Below, piece by piece: positions 52,834-59,780 of a stretch of 64,000 bases of DNA. The notes under the pieces were generated by a model, which saw only the letters and a program-made list of their open reading frames with translations, was not told where the DNA came from and made no database searches. The position numbers were made by a program, and so were the translations under genes. The first letter of the stretch is position 1; each line of letters starts with the position of its first letter. The DNA comes from CAWCUU01 sp963798855. Its GTDB lineage: Bacteria > Gemmatimonadota > Gemmatimonadetes > Longimicrobiales > RSA9. The stretch covers positions 992,001-1,056,000 of the forward strand of contig CAWCUU010000002.1 of NCBI GenBank assembly GCA_963798855.1. Reading direction: 5' to 3'.

Positions 52834-53988
52834 ATGCGATTCGTGGTTCTGGGTGCGGGGCTGCAGGGTTCCGCGTGCGCCTACGACCTGTTGAAGCACG
52901 GCGAAGCCGAGCGCGTGGTCGTCGCGGATCAGTCGGTCGAGTCCCTGCCGCCCTTCCTCGAGGCGCTGCGCGAGGACCCCCGCATGGAGCTCGTCGCGCT
53001 CGATGCGAATGACGAAGGCGCGGTGCGACGGGTGCTCGAGGGCGCCACGGCATGCATGAATGCGTTGCCGTACTACTTCAACCTGGCGATGACTCGGATG
53101 GCCATCGAGGCCGGCGCCCACTACTGCGATCTCGGCGGCAATACCGAGATCGTCTTCCAGCAGCTGGAGCTGGATGAGGCGGCGAATCAGCAGGGAGTGA
53201 GCGTGGTCCCCGACTGTGGGCTGGCCCCCGGGATGGTGAACATCCTGGCGGCTGCCGGCGTGCGAGAGATGGGGCAGGCGCGGTCGGTGAAGATCCGGGT
53301 CGGTGGCCTGCCGCAGGACCCCCAGCCGCCGCTCGACTACAAGATCGTCTACTCCCTCGAGGGGGTGCTCGATTACTACACGACTCCGTCATGGATCGTC
53401 CGCCAGGGGGAGAGGCGTCAGGTCGAGCCTCTGACGGAGATCGAGACCGTCGAGTTTCCCGAGCCTGTCGGCACGCTCGAAGCGTTCCACACCGCCGGCG
53501 GGCTCTCGATCATGCCATGGACGTTCGAGGGCCAGGTGCCCAGCATGGAGTACAAGACACTCCGCTATCCCGGTCACGCTGCGAAGATGGCGGTGATCCG
53601 GGACCTCGGGCTCCTTTCGCTCGAGCCGGTGGACGTGGCCGGCGTTCGGGTCGTCCCGCGCGATCTGTTCATCGCCGTGGTCGGACCCGTCCTGCGCAAC
53701 GCTCCGGGACACGATCTCGTCGCGCTCCGCGTCGAGGTCGAAGGAAAGACGGACACCGGCGCGCCGCACAAGGTCGTCTACGATCTGATCGACTACTACG
53801 ACGAGAAGACCGGTATCAGCGCGATGGAGCGGACGACCGGCTTCTCGCTCTCGATCATCGGCCACATGCAGGCGTCCGGACGCGTGGAGGAGACCGGCGT
53901 CTGCACACCGGATCGGTGCGTTCCCGCCGACGCCTACATCGAGGCGCTCGCCGCCCGGGGGATCCGCATTCGCAGACAGGTCCGCTGA
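52834..53988 (+). CDS. saccharopine dehydrogenase-like NAD(P)-binding protein
   Basis: This 384-residue protein has FVVLGAGLQGSACAYDLL as nucleotide-binding motif, a Rossmann domain, and a second domain containing DCGLAPGMVNILAA near residue 128. LSIMPWTFEGQVPSMEYKTLRYPGHA is typical of LYS9-like lysine-pathway oxidoreductases, not the bacterial alanine dehydrogenase class. Likely role is oxidoreduction of a carboxylated amine, for example lysine or carboxynorspermidine; which one is open. Confidence 0.85.
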   Translation: MRFVVLGAGLQGSACAYDLLKHGEAERVVVADQSVESLPPFLEALREDPRMELVALDANDEGAVRRVLEGATACMNALPYYFNLAMTRMAIEAGAHYCDLGGNTEIVFQQLELDEAANQQGVSVVPDCGLAPGMVNILAAAGVREMGQARSVKIRVGGLPQDPQPPLDYKIVYSLEGVLDYYTTPSWIVRQGERRQVEPLTEIETVEFPEPVGTLEAFHTAGGLSIMPWTFEGQVPSMEYKTLRYPGHAAKMAVIRDLGLLSLEPVDVAGVRVVPRDLFIAVVGPVLRNAPGHDLVALRVEVEGKTDTGAPHKVVYDLIDYYDEKTGISAMERTTGFSLSIIGHMQASGRVEETGVCTPDRCVPADAYIEALAARGIRIRRQVR

Positions 53989-54086
53989 GCCGGCCGCCGG
54001 CTGGGCCGGTCCAGTCGTGCCCGGGGCGGGGAATGCAACTTGCGCCCCCGTTCCGAGCGGCCGCATACGCGGCCGCCGGAGGCAGC

Positions 54087-55001
54087 ATGGAACGAAGATT
54101 CGGCCCACAATTGCGACGTTGCGGTCTCTTCGTCGGCATCGGCGTTTTTGGGGTGGCCGGCGTCCTCTCTCATGCCCTGCCCCTGCGGGCGCAGGAGTCG
54201 GCGCTTCGCCGGTCCTTTTCATTCATCGGCGATGAGCTGACCATCGTCGTCCGCTCCGAGGAGGCCGGCCGGCTGCGGCTCCTTCACGGGCGACTCGGCC
54301 GGATCGATGTGGCCGGGAGCGCCCGCGGCGGGACCGCCGTCCCGTCGCTTGGCGGCCGCAGCGGCGATGAACTGACGCTCGCGAGCATCGGCGGCGAACG
54401 CTCCGACTGGATCGTGGCCGCGCCGCCGGAAGCCCGTGTCCGGATACGGTTGCCCGGACGCGTGCAGGCGGCGACGTTCGGCTCGCCGAGCGACGCGGCG
54501 TCGTATGCCTGGAGCGCGCGTACCTCCGACGAATCGACGCCCCAGCGATCCCCCGATGGGGCGCCGGAGCCGCCGGACGCCGTCGCGGCCCCGGAACCAT
54601 CGCGCTCCGTATCGGTTTACGTTCTCGAGAGCGCCGCGGCCGTGCCGCGCGTTCTCGACATCCGCGGCGCGCGCGATCTGCGCTCGATCACCGTCCGCCT
54701 CGGTCTCCGGAGATTTGGGATTCGGGCCGACCGGCGACTGGAGCTGCGGCCCGGAACGGAGCACCTCATCCGGGTCGGTCCCGCTTCCCGTGGTGCCCGG
54801 CTGACGATCGAGCTGCCGCCCGACGCGCGCAGCTTCGCGCTGCACCTCGATTCGACACCGGCCCTCGCCGTGATCGACGGCCGGGTCCGGTCCCGCTGCT
54901 CGAGCGCCGTGAGGCAGGAGCTCCCGGACCGCACCGTCTCGATCACCTTCGCAGAGCCCACCGCGTGCGCCGGCTCACGAGCACGGCACCGCAATGGGTG
55001 A
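54087..55001 (+). CDS. secreted hypothetical protein
   Basis: This 304-residue protein has a signal peptide (LFVGIGVFGVAGVLSHALPLRAQE). GGAGG lies before ATG 54087. The rest has two beta-rich blocks (DELTIVVRSEEAGRLRLLHG; LDIRGARDLRSITVRLGLRR, RLTIELPPDARSFAL) separated by a Pro/Ser-rich linker. No family is recognised. It ends 26 bases before infC. Confidence 0.55.
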   Translation: MERRFGPQLRRCGLFVGIGVFGVAGVLSHALPLRAQESALRRSFSFIGDELTIVVRSEEAGRLRLLHGRLGRIDVAGSARGGTAVPSLGGRSGDELTLASIGGERSDWIVAAPPEARVRIRLPGRVQAATFGSPSDAASYAWSARTSDESTPQRSPDGAPEPPDAVAAPEPSRSVSVYVLESAAAVPRVLDIRGARDLRSITVRLGLRRFGIRADRRLELRPGTEHLIRVGPASRGARLTIELPPDARSFALHLDSTPALAVIDGRVRSRCSSAVRQELPDRTVSITFAEPTACAGSRARHRNG

Positions 55002-55015
55002 CGTTTACCCCTGAT

Positions 55016-55030
55016 GGAGGAGGAATCATA
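55016..55030 (+). promoter_or_regulatory. strong Shine-Dalgarno before a non-AUG infC start
   Basis: GGAGGAGGA at 55016-55024 lies before ATC (55025) and ATA (55028). The first GGAGG gives 7 bases to ATA and 4 to ATC, so ATA is best spaced. A rare start codon lets IF3 repress its own gene. Confidence 0.7.
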
Positions 55031-55549
55031 GCTGCCCAGCGACGAACCCGCGTCAACGAAGACATCCGCATCAGCCCCGTCCGCCTCGTCGATCAGGATG
55101 GCGAGCAGGTCGGCATCGTGCCGCTCGAACAGGCCCGCGAACGCGCCAGCGACGCCGGCTTGGACCTCGTCGAGGTCGCCGCACGAGCCCGACCCCCGGT
55201 GGTCCGTATCCTCGACTGGGGCAAGTACCAGTACGAGCAGCAGAAGCGGGCCAAGGAGGCCAAGAAGAAACAGCACACCGTCGACGTGAAGGAGGTGAAG
55301 TTCCGCCCGAAGACCGACGACCATGACCTGAACTTCAAGATCCGCAACGCCCGCCGCTTTCTGCGCAAGGGCAAGCGCGTCAAGGTCACGGTCCGCTTTC
55401 GGCGCCGGGAGCTTCGACGTCCCGAACTCGGCCAGGAAGTGCTCGACCAGGTCATCGAGGAAACCAAGGACCTCGCCAGCGTCGTCACTCGTACCCCTCA
55501 GGTCGACGGCCGGCAGCTCACGATGATGCTGGAGCCGGACGCGGCCTGA
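55028..55549 (+). CDS. infC: translation initiation factor IF-3 (AUA or AUC start)
   Basis: This 173-residue factor binds the 30S subunit and proofreads the initiator tRNA. Domains: N-terminal IF3-N with NEDIRISPVRLVDQDGEQVG, the Lys-rich linker KRAKEAKKKQH, and IF3-C with KFRPKTDDHDLNFKIRNARRFL. There is no ATG before the conserved N-terminus. ATA 55028 or ATC 55025 is the probable start, like AUU of E. coli. GTG 54998 in frame would translate through the Shine-Dalgarno. The usual rpmI-rplT pair does not follow. Confidence 0.93.
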   Translation: MAAQRRTRVNEDIRISPVRLVDQDGEQVGIVPLEQARERASDAGLDLVEVAARARPPVVRILDWGKYQYEQQKRAKEAKKKQHTVDVKEVKFRPKTDDHDLNFKIRNARRFLRKGKRVKVTVRFRRRELRRPELGQEVLDQVIEETKDLASVVTRTPQVDGRQLTMMLEPDAA

Positions 55550-55562
55550 TTGCAAGCGAATG

Positions 55563-55601
55563 GGCGCCGGGCGGCGCGCTCGGAGCGCGCCGCCCGGCGC
55601 C
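55563..55601. terminator. 17-bp perfect hairpin after infC
   Basis: GGCGCCGGGCGGCGCGC (55563-55579) pairs exactly with 55585-55601 across loop TCGGA. It lies 13 bases after the infC stop. There is no T-tract, so it may stop or protect transcripts by another route. Confidence 0.65.
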
Positions 55602-55707
55602 GCAGTGATCGAACCCCCTGGCGTGGGGCGAAGAAAGGCCGTATATTCGCGCTTCGGGCTGTTTCAACGGCCATTGGAAACACAGAAAACCCGTCCAGTG
55701 AGAACCC

Positions 55708-55736
55708 TTGAGTAGCGAAGCGGATTCCATTAGATT
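55708..55736 (+). promoter_or_regulatory. probable sigma-70 promoter of the ECF sigma gene
   Basis: TTGAGT (55708-55713) and TAGATT (55731-55736) are 17 bases apart in a relatively AT-rich stretch. The -10 overlaps the palindrome TTACATAGTGTAA (55735-55747), a possible operator site. Confidence 0.6.
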
Positions 55737-55773
55737 ACATAGTGTAAGGGAGTTGAGTTTGGGAACTGTGGGA

Positions 55774-55795
55774 GCGCGCGATTTCGCGCGCTTTT
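55774..55795 (+). terminator. T-tailed hairpin in the sigma-factor leader
   Basis: GCGCGCG (55774-55780) pairs with CGCGCGC (55785-55791) around ATTT and is followed by TTTT. This looks like an intrinsic terminator in the leader, 70 bases before the start, so attenuation is possible. Confidence 0.6.
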
Positions 55796-55819
55796 CAGGT
55801 GAGCGAAGGACGCGACGAA

Positions 55820-55838
55820 GGGGTGCCCGAGGCACCCC
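55820..55838 (+). promoter_or_regulatory. hairpin in the sigma-factor leader
   Basis: GGGGTGCC / GGCACCCC with loop CGA, and a possible outer stem AGCGAA (55802-55807) with TTCGCT (55841-55846). It could alternate with the T-tailed hairpin or set the access of the ribosome site at about 55852. Confidence 0.55.
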
Positions 55839-55864
55839 TGTTCGCTTCGGTGAAAGGAGAACGG

Positions 55865-56503
55865 ATGGCGACCACTGCGCCCCGTAAGAGCAAGGCGCTG
55901 AGCAACGGGATGGCGAAGACCCCGCTGCCGGCGATGACGGATTCCGAGCTCGTGGCCGCGCATCTGGCCGGGAGGCCGGGCGCGTTCACCGAGCTATACG
56001 ACCGATACCACGACAAGCTGGCCTACTTCATCATGCGCAAGACGGGCGATCCGGATCGCGCAGAGGATCTCGTGCAGGAGGCATTCATCCGTGTGACGCG
56101 CCATCTGCACCGCTTCGACCAGGCGAAGAAGTTCTCGACGTGGATCTACACGATCTGCTCGAATCTATCGAAGAACGAGCTGCGGAATCGCTCGCGCAGC
56201 CCGCTGGTCCTGTTCCAGAAGCTGACGACGCACTGGGAGCCGGAGCACCGGCCGCTGCAGTTCGAGGACAGCACGCAGCAGCCGGACCGTCTGTACACGA
56301 AGCGTTATCTGCAGCAGATCGTGGAGGAGACGGTCAAGGAGCTGCCGGAGCACCATCAACTGGTCTTCCGACTGCGCGAGCTGGAAGGCAAGAGCTATGA
56401 GGAGATCGCGGAGATCACGGGGGTGAACCTGGGCACGGTGAAGAGCCGGCTGCACCGTGCACGCACCAGCTTCGCGGAGCGGATCGAGCCGCTTCTCAAC
56501 TGA
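55865..56503 (+). CDS. ECF-family RNA polymerase sigma factor
   Basis: This 212-residue sigma-70 family protein has region 2 (LYDRYHDKLAYFIMRKTGDPDRAEDLVQEAFIRV, WIYTICSNLSKNELR) and region 4 (LPEHHQLVFRLRELEGKSYEEIAEITGVNLGTVKSRLHRAR). There is no sigma 3 region, which defines ECF type. The ATG follows AAAGGAGA. No anti-sigma gene or membrane partner is next to it, unlike most ECF factors. Confidence 0.93.
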   Translation: MATTAPRKSKALSNGMAKTPLPAMTDSELVAAHLAGRPGAFTELYDRYHDKLAYFIMRKTGDPDRAEDLVQEAFIRVTRHLHRFDQAKKFSTWIYTICSNLSKNELRNRSRSPLVLFQKLTTHWEPEHRPLQFEDSTQQPDRLYTKRYLQQIVEETVKELPEHHQLVFRLRELEGKSYEEIAEITGVNLGTVKSRLHRARTSFAERIEPLLN

Positions 56504-56605
56504 CAGCCGATCGGCGCGGAAGCTCGGAAGCGCCCGGCAACGTGGCTGCCGGGCGCTTCTTTGTTTCGGGATGACTCGTCGGGCTCCCGGGATTCGGCCC
56601 ACCCT

Positions 56606-57052
56606 TCAGGCGAGCTCGGCGCTCACGGTGACCTCGACATTGCCTGCGAGTGCTCCGGAGATCGGGCAGCCGCGCCCGGCATTCTGCGCGGCCTCGCCGA
56701 ACGCCGCCTCCTCCATTCCCGGCACGGAGCCACGGACGTTCAGCCGCATGGCCGAGACGCGGAATCCGCCTTCCGGCCTCGGGGCGAAGGTGCAGGTGGC
56801 GCTGACCTCCAGCCGCTCTGGTGGGTGTCCGGCGCCGGCGAGCGCGTGGGAGAGAGCCATCGAGAAGCATGCTGCATGAGCCGCGGCGAGAAGCTCCTCG
56901 GGGCTGGTCTGTGCGTCATTCCCACCGGTGCGGGCGGCCCAGGTCACCGGCAGCTCGGAAAAGGCCCCGCTTTCCGGACGAACGCGCCCTTTCCCTTCCA
57001 TCAGACTGCCTTCCCAGACGGCGTGCGCGGTGCGGTCGGTGCTGCTCGGCAT
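56606..57052 (-). CDS. OsmC/Ohr family peroxiredoxin-like protein
   Basis: This 148-residue protein has the two reactive cysteines: Cys in LLAAAHAACFSMALSHAL and Cys in GRGCPISGAL. Glu in SPEELLAAAH also fits the family. It reduces organic hydroperoxides with lipoyl thiols. GAGGAG lies before ATG 57052. It is convergent with the ECF sigma gene, whose stress role may be related, but this is inference. Confidence 0.9.
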   Translation of the reverse strand: MPSSTDRTAHAVWEGSLMEGKGRVRPESGAFSELPVTWAARTGGNDAQTSPEELLAAAHAACFSMALSHALAGAGHPPERLEVSATCTFAPRPEGGFRVSAMRLNVRGSVPGMEEAAFGEAAQNAGRGCPISGALAGNVEVTVSAELA

Positions 57053-57135
57053 GTGGTGCTCCTCTCGGTGGTTGACGTGAGCGTGGCCGGCCCTCGCAGG
57101 CCGCGTGCCCAACGGTCCAGCGCCTCCGGTGGCCC

Positions 57136-58693
57136 TCAGCGGAGCGGTATTGCCCCACCGGCCGCCTCGACGGGCATTGGCCGCTGGTCCGCATCGGCGA
57201 TGTCGCGTCCGATCGAGAGCGCCAGCGCAGCATAACGGGCGAGGCCGCGAAACGGAAAATCCGACTTCCATTCGTCTGCCGCCTCGTGGTAGTGGTCCCA
57301 CCGCTCGGCGAGACGGTCGTGTTCCTCGGGCGAGACGCCCTCCCAGCGCGAGCCGGGGATCAGGAAGAGCGCCGGCACGCCGCGCGCAAGGAACGGCCAG
57401 TAGTCCGAGTTCGGCGAGGGCGGCGAGGCGGTCGCCTCCCAGCCGAATCGGGCGGCGACCTGGCGGCCGACGTCAGCGAGGGTGGACGTCGCTGCGCCGG
57501 CGAGCCGCCATTCCAGGGGTGGGGCCGGAGGTGCACCCGCGTCGAGGTTGATGTCCGCCACCGTTCGATCCAACGGGATCAGCGGCGAGGCCACGTAGTA
57601 CGAGGAGCCGAGAAGTCCGCGCTCTTCGCCTGTCACGAACAGGAACAGCACCGACCGACGCGGCGGATCGCGCTTCATCTCCTGCGCGATCGCGAGCAGC
57701 ATGGCTGCGCCGGCGGCGTCGTCCGAGAAGCCGTTGTAGATGGAATCACCAAGCTCGTCTGGCACGCTGATCCCCAGATGATCGTAATGCGCCGTGTAGA
57801 CGACGTACTCGTCGCGCAGACGCGGATCGCTGCCGGTGAGAATTCCAGCAACGTTGGCGGACTCCCGGCGGCGGACGTCCACCTTCACGGCCACGTCCAC
57901 GCTCCCATCGAGCGTGCGCGCCTCGAAGCCGCTGTCGGGCGCGGTCGCAGGGTTCAGCCCGGTTCCAGCGAGCAGCGCCCGCGATAGCGCCGGCCCTGCG
58001 AGCATGACAGGGAGCTCCGGTTGCCAGACCGGATCGGCGACCGCCGCGTCGACGTAGAATCGCGAGTCCCCGCGGCTCCGGCGGTACAGCTCGTAACGCG
58101 ACGTGTCCGGGATCAGCAGCAGCACGCCCGCGACGCCCCTCCGCCTCCATTCGGGGATCAGCTCCAGGGCGTTGGCACCGAGAGGGCCCGCCACGGCGAC
58201 GACCCGGCCGCGCAGATCGCGCGGTTCCAGCGAACGCGACGCGTACTGCGGCGCACCGGCGTAGAATGACGTCGCCCTGGAAGGATCTGAATGCGGCCGC
58301 GCCGCCGGTGTTCAGCAGAAAGTCCCGCGGTGTAGCGAAGCTCTGGTGCTTCCCTCGCTTCGCCAGCAGGAGCCTCGTCGCGGCGGTGTCCACGACGGCT
58401 TCGCGCATGGGAATCGGCTGAAGGTATCCGCCGCCGTCGGCCGCGCCCTCGAGCCCGAGCTGCATCAGCTCGCTGCTGAGGTAAAGCGCGGCTGCGTGGG
58501 CGCCGCGCGTGCCCGTCCCACGCCCCTCCAGAAGGTCGTCCGAGAGGAAACGGGTGTGCGCGCGCAGCGCCAGCGTGTCGATCTCGGGAGGTGCCGGATG
58601 GCTCGGCGCTGTCGCCGTGCGCTGCGCGTGCGCCGGCGACGCGGCCGTCAGCGTCGCGAGGAGAGCGGCCGAGCAGAGCAGGCGTCGTCGCAT
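57136..58693 (-). pseudogene. M28-family peptidase, frameshifted
   Basis: The two parts of one secreted metallopeptidase lie in different frames. The first runs from ATG 58693 with a signal peptide (LLCSAALLATLTAASPAHA). The second, from 58266 onward, carries the PA domain end and catalytic M28 site: TAHYDHLG, SDDAAGAAM, GEERGLLGS, DINLDAG and the HEAADEW histidine. A single extra base at 58267 (minus strand) joins them: GDV + FYAGAPQYASRSLEPRDL restores a good PA-domain sequence. Restored length is about 518 residues. Either a real inactivating mutation or a sequencing error. Confidence 0.8.
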
Positions 58694-58781
58694 TCGCGGG
58701 GTCGTCCAGGTCGAGTTCCGTCGAATCTCGACATGCGCTACCCCGTCCCTCCGGGCCAGGTGCCGCGCCCGCAGGCGTCGC

Positions 58782-59594
58782 CTACTCGTCCATCACGCGT
58801 CCCGCATATCCGTTGTCCGGATCACCACCCCGCCGCAGGATGCGGTTCACCGTCCCCGGCCCGCGGTTGTATGCGGTCAGGGCCATCCGCACGTCCCCGT
58901 CATAGTCGTCGATCAGCTTCCGGAGATAACGAAAGCCCGCACGTAGATTCGTATCCGGATCGAAGAGATTCGGCGTGTGCTTGGTTCCCAGGATCCACCG
59001 TGCCGTGCGCGGCAGCAGCTGGGTCAGCCCGCGCGCGCCGACGCTGCTCACGACCCGCGGGCGGAACGTGCTCTCCGTTCTGACGAGGCCATAGGCCAGA
59101 TCCGGCTCGATCCCCTCGTCGACCGCGGTATCGAAGATCTTCCGTGCCAGATCGTGCGAGATGTCGTAACGGGCCACGGCACCGGCGATCGTAAGCTCCC
59201 GCATCCGCGTTTCCGCCGCCTGCCGCCACTGGTCCGCCACCGCGTCCTGGGTCGCGGACGCGTCGGTCGCCTGCGCTTCTGCGTCCTGTTTCGTCGTCCG
59301 GGTCGCGGGCTTGCGCTCGTCCGGCCGCACGCCCGCATGAATCAGAGGCGCCGCCGCGCCCGCCACCGTCAGCCCGATGATCGGCTCCTTCCAGCGGTTC
59401 AGGAGCTGTCTCCAGCGCCTGCGGTCCGACGGACGCCAATGTCCTGCACGACGCTCCGGTCCGCTGTAATCGCTGGCCGCGTCGGTCGAAGCTTCGTCGG
59501 TCTCGATCCCCGTTCCTCGCCGCTCGAACGGCTGCGGATGTTCCGGTGTCGCATCCCGTCTGTCCCCTCGCTCGCTACGGCTCTCTTCGGTCAT
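58782..59594 (-). CDS. lytic transglycosylase (SLT) with N-terminal helix anchor
   Basis: This 270-residue protein has a charged N-terminal region, one membrane helix (IIGLTVAGAAAPLI, about 72-86), a coiled or disordered spacer, and an SLT domain. Catalytic Glu174 lies in VRTESTFRP, followed by VSSVGARGLTQLLPRTA, FDPDTNLRAGFRYLRKL and ALTAYNRGPGTV. It cleaves peptidoglycan and forms anhydromuramic ends. GGAGGGAG precedes the ATG. Confidence 0.9.
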   Translation of the reverse strand: MTEESRSERGDRRDATPEHPQPFERRGTGIETDEASTDAASDYSGPERRAGHWRPSDRRRWRQLLNRWKEPIIGLTVAGAAAPLIHAGVRPDERKPATRTTKQDAEAQATDASATQDAVADQWRQAAETRMRELTIAGAVARYDISHDLARKIFDTAVDEGIEPDLAYGLVRTESTFRPRVVSSVGARGLTQLLPRTARWILGTKHTPNLFDPDTNLRAGFRYLRKLIDDYDGDVRMALTAYNRGPGTVNRILRRGGDPDNGYAGRVMDE

Positions 59595-59780
59595 TCTCCC
59601 TCCGATCTCGGGTGTCCTCCCCGTCGCCAGAGAGTGCAGTATCCATGCCTTCGGTTCATAAGCGTAAGTCAGGAGGCTGTTTACGCGGCTTCGGCCGCCT
59701 CATCGCCGCGCGCCTTGAGACCCTCGATGGGACCGGCTAGCTTGCCTGCTTCCCAGCACTCCTCCGACCTCCGGGCGTCG

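Larger units (their letters stand above)
55550..55864. other. intergenic region between infC and the ECF sigma gene
   Basis: This 315-base stretch holds no protein gene I can support. It contains a 17-bp hairpin near infC, a relatively AT-rich promoter zone (55620-55760), a small palindrome, a T-tailed hairpin and a second hairpin in the sigma leader, each listed separately. Confidence 0.8.

Noticed and set aside
54965..55549. infC starting upstream at 54965 or GTG 54998
   Set aside because: This would translate the Shine-Dalgarno as coding sequence and add residues absent from IF3 N-termini. The rare-start model fits the family.
58255..58280. Programmed ribosomal frameshift in the M28 gene
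   Set aside because: No slippery heptamer or downstream pseudoknot is visible; a mutation or sequence error is simpler.
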